Positions 38,196 to 48,545 of a DNA stretch of 64,000 bases are shown piece after piece. The stretch covers positions 2,170,001 through 2,234,000 of the forward strand of contig NZ_CP059067.1 in assembly GCF_017795745.1 (NCBI RefSeq), written 5' to 3'. The notes below the pieces were generated by a model. It was not told the origin of the DNA. It did not search any database and saw only the letters and a list, made by a program, of their open reading frames with translations. This stretch comes from Rhizobacter sp. AJA081-3. Lineage in GTDB: Bacteria; Pseudomonadota; Gammaproteobacteria; Burkholderiales; Burkholderiaceae_C. The stretch's first letter is position 1, and each line of letters opens with the position of its first letter. The position numbers and the translations under genes are program-made.

Positions 38196-39391
38196 CTCGG
38201 CAGGCCTCTTACCAGTTGCTGCGCCTGCCTGCGGGCGCGGTCATCGAGCTCGAGCAGCCCCGGCAACGAGGCGGCCGAGTCGCTCGCCGGCACCACGGCT
38301 TCGATCGTGCCGGCATTGACCGTGTGAATCTGGTCGAAGCGGATGGTTCCCGCGAGGAACGCGGCGACCGCCTCCTCGTTGGCCGCGTTGAGTACCGCCG
38401 TGCTGCCGGGCGCCGCACGCAGTGCCTCCCAAGCCAGTGCAAGACCGGGGTAGAGCGCGTGGTCGGGCGGATGGAAACTCAGCGCGGACAGGCTGGTGAA
38501 ATCGAGCTGCGACGCACCGGACTCGATGCGCTGCGGAAACGACAGGCCGTAGGCGATCGGCACGCGCATGTCGGGCGTGCCCAACTGGGCGAGCACCGAG
38601 TTGTCCCGGCACACCACCATCGAGTGGATGATGCTCTGCGGATGGATGACGACACGGATCTGCTCGGGCTGCAGCGCGAAAAGCCAGCGCGCCTCGATGA
38701 CCTCGAGCGCCTTGTTCATCATGGTCGCCGAGTCGACCGAGATCTTGCGCCCCATCACCCAGTTCGGGTGCGCGCAGGCCTGGTCCGGCGTCACATCGCG
38801 TAACGTACTCGGGTCGCGACCGCGGAACGGCCCGCCCGAGGCGGTGAGCAGGATGTGGTCGATGCGCGAGGCCCAGGTGCTGCGGTCTTCGGGCAGGCAC
38901 TGGAAGATCGCCGAATGCTCGCTGTCGATCGGCAACAGCGTGGCGCCGCCCTGCTTCACGGCGTTCATGAAGAGCTCGCCGCCGACCACCAGCGCTTCCT
39001 TGTTGGCCAGCAGCAGACGCTTTCCCGCCTTCGCGGCGGCCAGGCAGGCGGCCAGGCCCGCGGCGCCGACGATCGCCGCCATCACCGCGTCGACCTCCGG
39101 GTGCGCCGCCAGTTGCTCCAACGCGTCGGCGCCAGCCAGTACTTCGGTGCGCAGGCCGGCCTGCGCGAGGCGATCTCGCAGCACGCGGGCACGCGCCTCG
39201 TCGGGCATCGCTGCGAAGCGCGGCTTCCATTGCACGCACTGCGCCGCGAGTTCGTCGACGCGGCTCGCGCCGGTGAGCGCGAAGACCTCGAATCGGCCGG
39301 GGTGGCGCGCGATCACGTCGAGCGTGTTCGCGCCCACCGAGCCCGTGGAACCGAGCACGCAGACGCGAAGCGGGAGGTGGGGACGGCTCAT
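38192..39391 (-). CDS. dxr: 1-deoxy-D-xylulose 5-phosphate reductoisomerase Dxr
   Basis: Second step of the MEP isoprenoid pathway. It has 399 residues. The NADPH loop is LGSTGSVGANTLD (about 13-25). ANKEALVVGGELF, LPIDSEHSAIFQ and the metal/substrate segment LTASGGPFRG are typical. The ATG at 39391 (MSRPHLPLRVCVLG) is used because sequence upstream in frame is cdsA shadow. ispG, a later enzyme of the same pathway, is at the window's right end. Confidence 0.98.
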   Translation of the reverse strand: MSRPHLPLRVCVLGSTGSVGANTLDVIARHPGRFEVFALTGASRVDELAAQCVQWKPRFAAMPDEARARVLRDRLAQAGLRTEVLAGADALEQLAAHPEVDAVMAAIVGAAGLAACLAAAKAGKRLLLANKEALVVGGELFMNAVKQGGATLLPIDSEHSAIFQCLPEDRSTWASRIDHILLTASGGPFRGRDPSTLRDVTPDQACAHPNWVMGRKISVDSATMMNKALEVIEARWLFALQPEQIRVVIHPQSIIHSMVVCRDNSVLAQLGTPDMRVPIAYGLSFPQRIESGASQLDFTSLSALSFHPPDHALYPGLALAWEALRAAPGSTAVLNAANEEAVAAFLAGTIRFDQIHTVNAGTIEAVVPASDSAASLPGLLELDDRARRQAQQLVRGLPR

Positions 39392-39398
39392 GCGGAAC

Positions 39399-40232
39399 TC
39401 AGGTCGAGGCCAGGGCCATCGCGATCGGGAACACCGGCAGCAAGGCGTCGACACGGTCGAGCACGCCGCCGTGGCCAGGCAGCAGGCCACTGCTGTCCTT
39501 GGCGCCGGCGCTGCGCTTGACCAGCGACTCGAACAGGTCTCCGACGACGCTCATCGCCGCGAGCAGTACCGCGCCGGCGAGCAGGCCGGGCCAGCCGAAG
39601 CGGGCATCGATGCGACTGAACAGGCTGGGCGAATCGACCGGCTGCGAGCTGTCGATCCATCGCCACACGAAGGCCAGCACAATCACGCCGGCCATGCCGG
39701 TCCAGACGCCTTCCCAGCTCTTGCCCGGGCTGATGGTTGGTGCGAGCTTGCGGCGGCCGAAGGCGCGGCCGCCGAAGTAGGCCGCGATGTCAGCCACCCA
39801 AACCAGGCAGAAGACCGAGAGGATGAAGTTGATGCCGATGCTGCGCGCGTTGGCGATGGCCAGCCAGGCCGCCCACAGCAGCAGCAGCCCCAGCACCCAG
39901 CGCAACACGACGGGGATGTGCGGCCAGCCGGCCGGGCCGCCGCGCAGCGCGAACGCGCCGCCGACGATCCAAAGGGCCGCCACCGGCCACCAGGCCCAGG
40001 CGGGTGCACGCGTGGCCCAGCCGAACCACAGCGCATCGGCACAGGCCAGCGCCAGCAGCACGCCCATGGCGATCGAGGCGCCACCGGCCTGGTTGAGGCG
40101 TCCCCATTCCCAGCCGGCCGCGCCGATCAGCACCAGCGTGAGCACGGCGAAAGGCCAGGGCGAGGCAGCGAACAGGGCGGGCAGCAACAGCGCCAGCAGC
40201 ACGATGGCCGTGATGACCCGCTGCTTGAGCAT
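39399..40232 (-). CDS. cdsA: Phosphatidate cytidylyltransferase CdsA
   Basis: Makes CDP-diacylglycerol for all phospholipids. It has 277 residues and about eight membrane segments. The family signature near the C-terminus is SLVKRSAGAKDSSGLLPGHG followed by GVLDRVDAL. It starts two bases after uppS and ends seven bases before dxr. Confidence 0.96.
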   Translation of the reverse strand: MLKQRVITAIVLLALLLPALFAASPWPFAVLTLVLIGAAGWEWGRLNQAGGASIAMGVLLALACADALWFGWATRAPAWAWWPVAALWIVGGAFALRGGPAGWPHIPVVLRWVLGLLLLWAAWLAIANARSIGINFILSVFCLVWVADIAAYFGGRAFGRRKLAPTISPGKSWEGVWTGMAGVIVLAFVWRWIDSSQPVDSPSLFSRIDARFGWPGLLAGAVLLAAMSVVGDLFESLVKRSAGAKDSSGLLPGHGGVLDRVDALLPVFPIAMALAST

Positions 40233-40234
40233 GC

Positions 40235-40987
40235 TCAGGTCCCGGTCGCCTGCACCGGCGCGGTCTTCACCAGGCCGAAGCGGCGATCGCGCGCCGCGAA
40301 GGCGCTGATCGCCGCATCGAGATCGGTCTCGCCGAAATCGGGCCAGAGGCAATCGGTGAACACCAGCTCGGAATAGGCGAGCTGCCAGAGCAGGAAGTTG
40401 CTGATGCGCAGTTCGCCGCCGGTGCGGATGAGCAGGTCGGGGTCGGGCGCATCGCCGAAGGCCATGTAGCGGCCGAGCGTGGCCTCGTCGAGCTGGGCAG
40501 GATCGATGCCGTCGCGCATGGCCTGCTGGCAGGCCTGAACGACATCCCAGCGGCCACCGTAGGCGAACGCCACCCAGAGCGTGATGCGCGTGTTGTCGCG
40601 GGTAGCCGACTCGGCCCGGTCGCAGGCCTGGCGCAGCCGGTCGGTCAGTTGCCCGCGGTCGCCGATCATGCGGATGCGCACGCCATTGGACGCCAGCTTG
40701 GCGAGGTACTTCTCGACGGCCACCAGCACCAGCCCCATCAGAAAGGACACCTCCTCGGTGGGCCGCTTCCAGTTCTCCGACGAGAAGGCGAACACGGTGA
40801 GGTGTTCGATGCCGCGGTCGGCGCAGGCCAGCACCGTCTTGACGAGCGTGTCGACGCCGGCCTTGTGGCCGAACACGCGCGGCAGGAAGCGGCGCTTGGC
40901 CCAGCGGCCGTTGCCGTCCATCACGATCGCGACATGCCGGGGCACCACGGGATCCGGGGTCACGGAGGAGGCGTCGCGAAGGTGCAT
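40235..40987 (-). CDS. uppS: Undecaprenyl diphosphate synthase UppS
   Basis: Cis-prenyltransferase that makes the C55 carrier for peptidoglycan and O-antigen. It has 250 residues. The substrate-binding loop is VAIVMDGNGRWAKRR (about 19-33), with HLTVFAFSSENWKRP and DLLIRTGGELRISNFLLWQ following. It lies between frr and cdsA in the conserved order. Confidence 0.98.
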   Translation of the reverse strand: MHLRDASSVTPDPVVPRHVAIVMDGNGRWAKRRFLPRVFGHKAGVDTLVKTVLACADRGIEHLTVFAFSSENWKRPTEEVSFLMGLVLVAVEKYLAKLASNGVRIRMIGDRGQLTDRLRQACDRAESATRDNTRITLWVAFAYGGRWDVVQACQQAMRDGIDPAQLDEATLGRYMAFGDAPDPDLLIRTGGELRISNFLLWQLAYSELVFTDCLWPDFGETDLDAAISAFAARDRRFGLVKTAPVQATGT

Positions 40988-41018
40988 GCGGCGATCGATG
41001 TTCAGCAGGCGCGGGACC

Positions 41019-41579
41019 TCAGACGGCCAGGATCTCGGCTTCCTTGCCCGAGACGAGACGGTCGATCTCGGCGATCGTGCCGTCGGTCAAGCGCTGCAGC
41101 TGCTCGAGGGCACGGCGCTCGTCGTCCTCGGAGATCTCCTTGTCCTTCAGCAGCTTCTTCAGGTGCTCGTTGGCGTCGCGGCGCAGGTTGCGCGTGGCGA
41201 TGCGGGCGTCCTCGCCAGCGTGGCGCACGACCTTGGTCAGGTCCTTGCGGCGCTCTTCGGTGAGCGCGGGCATCGGCACGCGCAGCAGATCGCCCTGCGA
41301 CGACGGGTTCAGGCCCAGGTCGGATTCGCGGATGGCCTTTTCGATCTTCGGGCCCATGCCCTTTTCCCACGGCTGCACGCTGATCGTGCGCGCATCGAGC
41401 AAGGTGACGTTGGCCACCTGGCTGATCGGCACCATCGAGCCGTAGTAGTCGACGTGCACCTGGTCGAGGATGCCCGGGTGGGCTCGGCCGGTGCGGATCT
41501 TCTGCAGTTCGCCCTTGAAGGCCTCGATGGTCTTGGCCATCTTGGTCTCGGCAGTCTTCTTGATGTCGGCAATGCTCAT
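41019..41579 (-). CDS. frr: Ribosome recycling factor Frr
   Basis: With EF-G, splits the post-termination ribosome. It has 186 residues, the usual length, with the three-helix bundle and hinge domain; [18 protein letters not shown] and PPLTEERR-like [11 protein letters not shown] are visible. It has a 24-base gap to pyrH and a 31-base gap to uppS. Confidence 0.98.
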   Translation of the reverse strand: MSIADIKKTAETKMAKTIEAFKGELQKIRTGRAHPGILDQVHVDYYGSMVPISQVANVTLLDARTISVQPWEKGMGPKIEKAIRESDLGLNPSSQGDLLRVPMPALTEERRKDLTKVVRHAGEDARIATRNLRRDANEHLKKLLKDKEISEDDERRALEQLQRLTDGTIAEIDRLVSGKEAEILAV

Positions 41580-41603
41580 GTCTGGCCTCTTTCGGCTTGC
41601 GCG

Positions 41604-42314
41604 TCAGACGTGCACCAGCGTGCCTTCGTCCTCGCCCTGCACCACACGCTTCAACGCGCCGGGCTTGAAGATGGAAAACACCTTGATCGGCAGTTTCTGG
41701 TCGCGGCACAGCGCAAAGGCGGTGGCGTCCATCACCTGCAGGTTCTTGGAGATCGCCTCGTCGAAGCTGATCTGCGTGTAGCGGGTCGCGTTAGGGTCTT
41801 TCTTGGGGTCGGCGCTGTAGACGCCGTCGACCTTGGTCGCCTTCAGCACGATCTGCGCGCCGATCTCCGCCCCGCGCAGGGCGGCAGCGGTGTCGGTGGT
41901 GAAGAAGGGGTTGCCGGTGCCGGCGGCGAACACGACGACCTTGCCCTCCTCCAGGTACTGCAGCGCCTTGGGGCGAACGTATGGCTCGACCACCTGCTCG
42001 ATGGCGATGGCCGACATCACGCGCGCCGTCATGCCCTCCTGGCGCATGGTGTCGGCCAGGGCCAGCGAGTTCATCACCGTGGCCAGCATGCCCATGTAGT
42101 CGGCGGTGGCGCGGTCCATGCCCACCGATCCGCCGGCCACGCCGCGGAAGATGTTGCCGCCGCCGATCACCACCGCCACCTCGCAGCCGAGCTGCGTGAC
42201 TTCCTGCACCTCGCGCACCATGCGCACGATGGTCGCCCGGTTGATGCCGTAGGCATCGTCGCCCATCAGGGCTTCGCCGGAGAGTTTCAGCAGGATTCGT
42301 TTGTAAGCGGGCAT
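41604..42314 (-). CDS. pyrH: UMP kinase PyrH
   Basis: Phosphorylates UMP to UDP; hexameric and regulated by GTP/UTP in relatives. It has 236 residues. Motifs are [42 protein letters not shown] and [18 protein letters not shown] lies nine bases before the ATG. The 82-base gap to tsf has a 7-bp GC hairpin (42365-42388) without a U run. Confidence 0.98.
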   Translation of the reverse strand: MPAYKRILLKLSGEALMGDDAYGINRATIVRMVREVQEVTQLGCEVAVVIGGGNIFRGVAGGSVGMDRATADYMGMLATVMNSLALADTMRQEGMTARVMSAIAIEQVVEPYVRPKALQYLEEGKVVVFAAGTGNPFFTTDTAAALRGAEIGAQIVLKATKVDGVYSADPKKDPNATRYTQISFDEAISKNLQVMDATAFALCRDQKLPIKVFSIFKPGALKRVVQGEDEGTLVHV

Positions 42315-42396
42315 GCGGTGGGCTCCTGGCGCTGTGCTGTTCTTGTGGCTCGCAAGTCTAATCGGCCGGGGGCACCCTGCTCCCCGGCCTGCCGCC

Positions 42397-43293
42397 TCAA
42401 GCGCCCTTGGCTGCCGCGACCTGCGCCGCCACTTCGGCCGCGAAGTCGTCGACCTTCTTCTCGATGCCCTCCCCCACCACGTACAGCGTGAAGCCCTTGA
42501 CCTCGGTCTTGGCGCCCTTGAGCATCTGCTCGACAGTCTGCTTGCCGTCGGCGGCCTTGACGAACACCTGGTTCAGCAGGCTGACTTCCTTGAGGAACTT
42601 CTGCACCGAGCCTTCGACCATCTTGGCGACGATGTCGGCCGGCTTGCCGCTCTCGGCGGCCTTCTCGGCGGCGATCTTGCGCTCCTTGTCGACCAGCTCG
42701 CTGGGCACCTCGGCCAGCGACAGCGCCGCGGGCTTCATCGCTGCCACGTGCATGGCCACGTCCTTGGCCGCCACGCCGTCGCCGGCGTACTCGACCATCA
42801 CGCCGATGCGCGTGCCGTGCAGGTAGTGGGCCAGGCTGCCGCCGCCGGCGTAGCGCTTGAAGCGGCGGATCGCCATGTTCTCGCCGATCTTGCCGATCAG
42901 GCCCTTGCGCACGTCTTCCAGCGTCGGTCCGAAGCCGTCCTGCGCGTAGGGCAGCGCCGACAGCGCCGCCACGTCGGCCGGGTTGCTCTTGGCGACCAGT
43001 TCGGCCGCGGCCTTGACAAAGGCGAGGAAGGATTCGTTCTTCGAGACGAAGTCGGTCTCGCAGTTGACCTCGACCAGCGCGCCGGTCGTGCCGTCCACCG
43101 CGGCGGCGACGACGCCCTCGGCGGTGATGCGGGCAGCGGCCTTGCCGGCCTTGTTGCCGAGCTTGACACGCAGGATCTCTTCGGCGCGATCCATGTCGCC
43201 GTCGGCCTCGGTGAGGGCCTTCTTGCATTCCATCATCGGCGCGTCGGTCTTGGCGCGCAGAGCGGCGACCATGCTGGCGGTGATTGCGGGCAT
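42397..43293 (-). CDS. tsf: Elongation factor Ts
   Basis: Nucleotide exchange factor for EF-Tu. It has 298 residues. The N-terminal segment [20 protein letters not shown] and [18 protein letters not shown] match the family, and the EF-Tu contact motif is [12 protein letters not shown]. The ATG at 43293 has GGAGA upstream; the frame is open further upstream through the intergenic terminator but without homology. A rho-independent terminator separates it from rpsB and may set the S2:EF-Ts ratio. Confidence 0.98.
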   Translation of the reverse strand: MPAITASMVAALRAKTDAPMMECKKALTEADGDMDRAEEILRVKLGNKAGKAAARITAEGVVAAAVDGTTGALVEVNCETDFVSKNESFLAFVKAAAELVAKSNPADVAALSALPYAQDGFGPTLEDVRKGLIGKIGENMAIRRFKRYAGGGSLAHYLHGTRIGVMVEYAGDGVAAKDVAMHVAAMKPAALSLAEVPSELVDKERKIAAEKAAESGKPADIVAKMVEGSVQKFLKEVSLLNQVFVKAADGKQTVEQMLKGAKTEVKGFTLYVVGEGIEKKVDDFAAEVAAQVAAAKGA

Positions 43294-43362
43294 ATCAGTT
43301 CTCCGTGAATCTTGAAACCGCGCCGGGTGGGCCGCGGCATTCGTTTCGCTAGTCGGACATCG

Positions 43363-43389
43363 AAAAAAAGGGGCTGTAGCAGCCCCTTT
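43363..43389 (-). terminator. Rho-independent terminator between rpsB and tsf
   Basis: On the minus strand a 10-bp stem AAAGGGGCTG/CAGCCCCTTT with a 3-base loop is followed by a run of T (from A43363-43369 on the plus strand). It begins 36 bases after the rpsB stop. Partial read-through here would make tsf and the long downstream operon less expressed than rpsB. Confidence 0.85.
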
Positions 43390-43425
43390 CTTGGCTCGCT
43401 GCGAGGCGAGTCGGGGCAAGACGCG

Positions 43426-44172
43426 TCAGGCCGCGTTCTCGACTTCCACGAACTCGTCGCCTTCGGCGCCGGCAGCCTGCACGACCTCGTTGGTCGCGTT
43501 GGCCTTGCCTTCGAGCACCGCGTCGGCCACGGCACGGGCATACAGCGCCACGGCCTTGGACGAGTCGTCGTTGCCAGGGATCACGTAGTCGATGCCTTCG
43601 GGCGAGTGGTTCGAATCGACCACGCCGATGATGGGAATGCCCAGCTTCTTGGCTTCGGCAACCGCGATCTTGTGGTAGCCGACGTCGATGACGAACAGCG
43701 CGTCGGGCAGCGCGTTCATGTCCTGGATGCCACCGATGTCCTTCTCGAGCTTGGCCAGCTCGCGCTGGAACATCAGCGCTTCCTTCTTGATGCGGATCTC
43801 GGTGCCGGACTCGATCTGCGCCTGCATGTCCTTGAGCTTCTTCAGCGACCCCTTGACGGTCTTGAAGTTGGTCAGCATGCCGCCGAGCCAGCGCTGGTCG
43901 ACGAAAGGCATGCCGCAGCGGTGCGCTTCGAGGTTGATGACCTCGCGCGCCTGGCGCTTGGTGCCGATCATCAGGATGGTGCCGCGCTTGGCGCTGAGCT
44001 GGCGGATGAACTTCATCGCCTCGTTGAAGAGCGGCTGCGTCTTCTCGAGGTTGATGATGTGGATCTTGTTGCGATGGCCGTAGATGTACGGGGCCATCTT
44101 GGGGTTCCAGAAGCGCGTCTGGTGGCCAAAGTGGACACCGGCTTCCAGCATTTCACGCATGCTGATGGTCAT
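43426..44172 (-). CDS. rpsB: 30S ribosomal protein S2
   Basis: Small-subunit protein, 248 residues. It begins [20 protein letters not shown] and shows FIDQRWLGG-like [14 protein letters not shown] and [17 protein letters not shown] precedes the ATG at 44172. It is the first gene of the rpsB-tsf-pyrH-frr-uppS-cdsA-dxr-rseP-bamA run, with a 140-base leader behind an extended -10 promoter. Confidence 0.99.
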   Translation of the reverse strand: MTISMREMLEAGVHFGHQTRFWNPKMAPYIYGHRNKIHIINLEKTQPLFNEAMKFIRQLSAKRGTILMIGTKRQAREVINLEAHRCGMPFVDQRWLGGMLTNFKTVKGSLKKLKDMQAQIESGTEIRIKKEALMFQRELAKLEKDIGGIQDMNALPDALFVIDVGYHKIAVAEAKKLGIPIIGVVDSNHSPEGIDYVIPGNDDSSKAVALYARAVADAVLEGKANATNEVVQAAGAEGDEFVEVENAA

Positions 44173-44319
44173 GAAGACTCCAAAGGTTGGTTCTAGAATC
44201 CGGCCCGAATCGCGGCGACACTGCACGACACATTTGCGTCGAGAGCGACACCGCGACACCTTCAGTGGCCGGCTTCGCGAGTGATTCATCCGGGGAAGAG
44301 CCCCCAGACAAACCCGAAG

Positions 44320-44328
44320 ACTATACCA
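44320..44328 (-). promoter_or_regulatory. Extended -10 promoter of rpsB
   Basis: On the minus strand TGGTATAGT gives the TGn extension plus TATAGT. The -35 region would fall inside the first codons of the divergent amidase gene and is weak (AGGTCT). The leader to the rpsB ATG is about 140 bases, long enough for the S2 autoregulation known in E. coli, though I do not see that structure clearly. Confidence 0.5.
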
Positions 44329-44334
44329 CGCCAC

Positions 44335-45669
44335 ATGGCCGAAGACCTTTGCTCCACCCGCGCGGGCATTGCCGCCGCCTCGCTGGACCGCCTCGAACTG
44401 CTGGAGCGCAGCATTGAAGCCGCCCGCGGCGACGCCTGCCGGCACGCCTTCATCAGCACCTCGTTCGCCAGCGCCCGCGAGCAGGCCTCGCGCGGTGCAC
44501 CGGGCGCACCGTTGGCCGGGCTGGCCGTCAGCGTGAAGGACTTGTTCGACGTGGCCGGCGAAGTGACGGCCGCCGGCAGTGTCGTCATGGCCTCGGACGC
44601 GCCCGCCACGCTCGACTGCCCCGCAGTGGCGAGGTTGCGCGCCGCCGGCGCGGCATTCATCGGCCGCACCAACATGAGCGAGTTTGCGTTCTCGGGTGTC
44701 GGCATCAACCCGCACCACGGCACGCCCGCCAATGCCGCCACGGCGAAGCTCGACCCGACGCCGCGTGTGCCCGGCGGATCGACCTCCGGCGGCGCGGTGA
44801 GCGTGGCGGCCGGCGCCGCCTGGGCGGCACTGGGATCGGACACCGGCGGCTCGATCCGCATCCCGGCCGCGCTGCAGGGGCTGGTGGGTTTCAAGAACAC
44901 CGCCCGCCTGGTGCCCACCGACGGCGCGATTCCGCTGTCGACCACGCTCGACACCGTCTGCGCGATCACGCGTTCGGTGCGCGACGCTGTCGTGCTGCAC
45001 GAGGTGCTGGCGCAGCGCCGCCTCGCCCCGACCAACCGCCCCGTCAGCGCGCTGCGGCTGGCCGTGCCCACGACCGTGATGCTCGACGCCCTGGAGCCTG
45101 CCGTGTCGCGCGCCTTCGAGCGTGCGCTGGCGACGCTTCGCCAGGCCGGCGCCCACGTGGAGGAGATCCCCCTGGCCTCGCTGGCCGAACTGGCCGGGCT
45201 GAATGCCGCCGGCGGGTTCTCGGCGGCGGAAAGCTGGGCCTGGCACCGCCAGCGGCTGGCCCGAGACGGCCAGCGCTACGACCCACGCGTGGCCATGCGC
45301 ATCCGTCGCGGCGAACGCCTGAGCGCGGCGGACTACGTCGAGCTGATGTGGGCACGACGCGACTGGATCGCCCGCACCGAAACGGCGATGGCCGGTTTCG
45401 ACGCCCTGCTCAGCCCCACCGTGCCGATCGTCGCCCCCCCGCTGGCGCCGCTGCTGGCCAGCGACGACGCCTTCTTCGCCACCAACGGCATGCTGCTGCG
45501 CAACCCGAGCGCGGTGAACTTCCTCGATGGCTGCGCCCTGTCGCTGCCTTGCCAGGCACCGGGCGAGATGCCGGTCGGGCTGATGGTCTGGAGCTCGGCG
45601 ATGCGCGACGACGACGTGCTCGGCGCCTCGCTGGCCATCGAAGCGGCGCTCGCGCCGCAGAAGCGCTGA
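44335..45669 (+). CDS. Amidase-signature family amidase
   Basis: A 444-residue amide hydrolase. The Ser-cisSer-Lys triad is visible: Lys in [13 protein letters not shown] (about residue 69), the cis-Ser in [12 protein letters not shown] and the nucleophile Ser in [15 protein letters not shown]. It resembles GatA, but no gatB or gatC is adjacent and the C-terminal half does not look like GatA, so a general amidase is more likely. It starts seven bases from the rpsB promoter and lies two bases before a D-amino-acid dehydrogenase gene, so the substrate may be an amino-acid amide. Confidence 0.92.
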   Translation: MAEDLCSTRAGIAAASLDRLELLERSIEAARGDACRHAFISTSFASAREQASRGAPGAPLAGLAVSVKDLFDVAGEVTAAGSVVMASDAPATLDCPAVARLRAAGAAFIGRTNMSEFAFSGVGINPHHGTPANAATAKLDPTPRVPGGSTSGGAVSVAAGAAWAALGSDTGGSIRIPAALQGLVGFKNTARLVPTDGAIPLSTTLDTVCAITRSVRDAVVLHEVLAQRRLAPTNRPVSALRLAVPTTVMLDALEPAVSRAFERALATLRQAGAHVEEIPLASLAELAGLNAAGGFSAAESWAWHRQRLARDGQRYDPRVAMRIRRGERLSAADYVELMWARRDWIARTETAMAGFDALLSPTVPIVAPPLAPLLASDDAFFATNGMLLRNPSAVNFLDGCALSLPCQAPGEMPVGLMVWSSAMRDDDVLGASLAIEAALAPQKR

Positions 45670-45671
45670 GC

Positions 45672-47015
45672 ATGCGCGTCGCTGTCATCGGTGCCGGCAT
45701 CGTCGGCGTCACCACCGCGTACGAACTCGCCGCCGACGGCCACGAGGTCACCGTGTTCGAGCGCCGCGGCAGTGTGGCGGCCGAGGCCAGCTTCGCCAAC
45801 GCGGGCGTGGTCGCGCCGGGCTACGTCACGCCCTGGGCGTCTCCGGGCATGCCGATGAAGGTGCTGGGCATGATGTTCAGACGCCACGCCGCCATCCGCG
45901 TGCGGCCCGGCCTCGACCCGTCGCTGCCCGGTTGGCTGTGGCGCTGGTGGCGGGCCTGCCGGCACGACACCTGGCTGGCGAACCGCACACGCATGCAGCG
46001 CCTGGCCGTGTTCAGCCGCCACCGCCTGCACGAGCTGACCACGCGACTGCAGCTCGAGTACGAGCGCGAATCGGGCTACCTGGTGCTGCTGCGCAGCCCG
46101 AAGGAACTGGCCTCCGCGCGTGCCGGGCTGAAGCTGCTGACCGAACTCGGCGGCCGCTTCCACCTCGTCGACGCTGCGCAGTGCCGCACGCTGGAGCCGG
46201 CGCTCAACCCCGACACCGCGCTGCACGCCGGCATCCACCTGCCCGACGACGAGGTCGGCAACTGTCGGCAGTTCGCCCACCTGCTGCGCACCGAGGCTCA
46301 GGACCTCGGCGCGCGCTGGTGCTTCCACACCGTGGTGCAGGGCATCGTGCCCGGCAAGACGCCGCAGGTGGTGCATCGCTACATGCCGCCGGCCGAATCG
46401 ACGCAGTTGGTGATCGACCCGGCACCTTCGGGCGGCAGCGATCCGCAGACCGAACCGGCCCCGCTGGAGCCGATCACCGAAGAGTTCGATGCCGTGGTGG
46501 TGTGTGCGGCGATGGGCTCGCCCGAGTTGCTGCGGCCGCACGGCCTGAAGCTGCCGCTGCGCGCCGTGCATGGCTACTCGGTGACGGCGCCGCTGCGCGC
46601 GGAGGACAGCATGGCCGAACGCGCCCCACGCGCCGCGCTGATGGACGAACGCTACAAGGTCGCCATCAGCCGCATCGGCTCGCGCGTGCGGGTGGCCGGC
46701 AGCGCCGAGCTGGGCGGGTCGCTGGACAAGCACGACCCGCGTGCACTGGAGACGCTCTACAAGGTGCTCAACGACTGGTTCCCCGGCGCACCGCGCATGA
46801 GCCAGGCACAGCGCTGGAAAGGTGCGCGCCCCATGCTGCCCGACGGTCCGCCGGTGCTCGGCGCCAGCGGGCTGGAGGGCATCTGGCTGAACCTCGGCCA
46901 TGGCTCCAGCGGCTGGGCGCTGGCCTGCGGATCGGCCTTTGCCCTGGCGCAAACGATGGCGGGCCGCGAGGCACCGATCAGCCTCGAGGGGCTGGGGATC
47001 GAGCGACTGCGCTGA
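45672..47015 (+). CDS. dadA: D-amino-acid dehydrogenase (DadA family)
   Basis: FAD enzyme that oxidatively deaminates D-amino acids at the inner membrane. It has 447 residues. The FAD loop is [18 protein letters not shown] (3-20), with [20 protein letters not shown] and the C-terminal [18 protein letters not shown] Pro/Glu-rich stretch at about 235-275 (for example [18 protein letters not shown]) is an insert not usual in E. coli DadA. It may be disordered. No alanine racemase is next to it. Confidence 0.92.
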   Translation: MRVAVIGAGIVGVTTAYELAADGHEVTVFERRGSVAAEASFANAGVVAPGYVTPWASPGMPMKVLGMMFRRHAAIRVRPGLDPSLPGWLWRWWRACRHDTWLANRTRMQRLAVFSRHRLHELTTRLQLEYERESGYLVLLRSPKELASARAGLKLLTELGGRFHLVDAAQCRTLEPALNPDTALHAGIHLPDDEVGNCRQFAHLLRTEAQDLGARWCFHTVVQGIVPGKTPQVVHRYMPPAESTQLVIDPAPSGGSDPQTEPAPLEPITEEFDAVVVCAAMGSPELLRPHGLKLPLRAVHGYSVTAPLRAEDSMAERAPRAALMDERYKVAISRIGSRVRVAGSAELGGSLDKHDPRALETLYKVLNDWFPGAPRMSQAQRWKGARPMLPDGPPVLGASGLEGIWLNLGHGSSGWALACGSAFALAQTMAGREAPISLEGLGIERLR

Positions 47016-47042
47016 TACGCTCCCTGGGTGACGAGACGGACC

Positions 47043-48539
47043 ATGCAACGAATCGACGCCCTCATCCCCGACTTGCCGCTGTTCGATGTCGCTCGCACTC
47101 GGCGCATCGAGGCCGCAGCGCTGGCTGGGCTGCCACCGCACATGCTGATGCAGCGCGCCGGCGCCGCGGTGGCGCGGCTTGCGCTGGCGCTGGCTCCGCA
47201 CGCGCAGTGCATCCGCATCGTCGTGGGGCCCGGCAACAACGGTGGTGATGGGCTCGACGCGGCAATCCACCTGCATCACGCCGGGAAGCGTGTCGAGGTG
47301 CTGCTGGCGGCCGAGCCGGCCGCGTCTGACGCGATCGATGCCCTGCAACGCGCCCGGGCCGCCGGCGTGGCCATCGACCCGGCTCGCCCAACGGCGCTGC
47401 GTCCGCGGGACCTCGCGATCGACGCCCTGCTGGGCATCGGCGCCCGACCTGTGCAGGCCGGCCCCCTGCTCGCCGCGATCGAGGATCTGGCCGCACTGAC
47501 GTGCCCGGTGCTGGCCGTCGACCTGCCCTCGGGTCTCGATGCGGATACCGGCCACATGCCAGGCGCCTGCGTCCGGGCCGATCACGTGCTGAGCCTGCTG
47601 ACGCTCAAGCCAGGGCTGTTCACGGCGCATGGGCGCGACCGGGCGGTGACGGTATGGCTGGATGCGTTGGGCATCGACACCTTCGCCGAGTCGCCGCGGG
47701 CCTGGATCGGCGGCGCTCAGGCGAGCGGCGCTCCTCCCCGCCGCCACGACCAGCACAAGGGCAGCTTCGGCGATGTGGCCGTGGTCGGTGGCGCAGCCGG
47801 CATGGCCGGCGCGGCGCTGCTGGCAGCCCGCGCAGCGCACGCCGCGGGCGCGGGCCGCGTCTTCGTCGAGTTGCTGGATGCGAGCGCCGCGGGCTTCGAC
47901 GTCGTGCGCCCCGAGTTGATGCTGCGACGCGATTGGACGGCTGGGGTCGCTACCGAAGCCTTGAAGCTCGCCACCGTGGTCTGCGGCTGCGGCGGCGGAG
48001 ATGCCGTTCGCGCCGCACTGCCGCGACTGCTGGCGCACAGTGCCCGACTCGTGCTCGACGCCGATGCGCTGAACCTGGTGGCCAGCGACGAGATGCTGCG
48101 GCAGCAAGTGCGCCTGCGCGGCTCCAGGGGCCTGCCCACGGTGGTCACGCCCCATCCTCTCGAGGCGGCACGCTTGCTCGGCCGCGGCAGCGTCGAAGTC
48201 CAGTCCGACCGGCTGGGTGCCGCGGAGGCGCTCGCTGCGGCTCTTGACTGCGTGGTGGTGCTCAAGGGATCGGGGTCGGTGCTCGCGGCGCCGGGGCGCT
48301 CGACACGCATCAACGCCAGCGGCAACGCTTCGCTGGCCACCGCCGGCACTGGCGACGTGCTGGCCGGCTGGATCGGCGGCCATTGGGCCCAGCGCACCGA
48401 GCCCGACCCCATCGAGCGGGCCTGGCAGAGCGCGCTCCACGCCGTCTGGCTGCATGGCTTCGCGGCCGACGAAGCCGCCCAGCCCGTGTTGCGAGCTGGC
48501 GACCTCATCGAGCGCATGGCCGCCATCGCGGCGCGCTGA
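47043..48539 (+). CDS. nnr: Bifunctional NAD(P)HX epimerase/dehydratase Nnr
   Basis: Repairs hydrated NAD(P)H. It has 498 residues. The N-terminal YjeF_N epimerase (about 1-215) has VVGPGNNGGDGLDAA and LAVDLPSGLDADTG. The C-terminal ADP-dependent dehydratase (about 225-498) has HKGSFGDVAVVGGAAGM, TPHPLEAARLLG, VLKGSGSVLAAP and NASLATAGTGDVLAGWIGG. The ATG at 47043 is preferred; a GTG at 47028 would add five residues. It converges on rnr with six bases between stops. Confidence 0.96.
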   Translation: MQRIDALIPDLPLFDVARTRRIEAAALAGLPPHMLMQRAGAAVARLALALAPHAQCIRIVVGPGNNGGDGLDAAIHLHHAGKRVEVLLAAEPAASDAIDALQRARAAGVAIDPARPTALRPRDLAIDALLGIGARPVQAGPLLAAIEDLAALTCPVLAVDLPSGLDADTGHMPGACVRADHVLSLLTLKPGLFTAHGRDRAVTVWLDALGIDTFAESPRAWIGGAQASGAPPRRHDQHKGSFGDVAVVGGAAGMAGAALLAARAAHAAGAGRVFVELLDASAAGFDVVRPELMLRRDWTAGVATEALKLATVVCGCGGGDAVRAALPRLLAHSARLVLDADALNLVASDEMLRQQVRLRGSRGLPTVVTPHPLEAARLLGRGSVEVQSDRLGAAEALAAALDCVVVLKGSGSVLAAPGRSTRINASGNASLATAGTGDVLAGWIGGHWAQRTEPDPIERAWQSALHAVWLHGFAADEAAQPVLRAGDLIERMAAIAAR

Positions 48540-48545
48540 AGCGAC

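Noticed and set aside
44335-45669. Calling the amidase GatA of the Glu-tRNA amidotransferase
   Set aside because: No gatB or gatC is adjacent and the C-terminal half does not resemble GatA.
45333-48455. 1040-codon frame antisense to amidase, dadA and nnr
   Set aside because: No domain and no ribosome site; all three plus-strand genes have full catalytic motifs.
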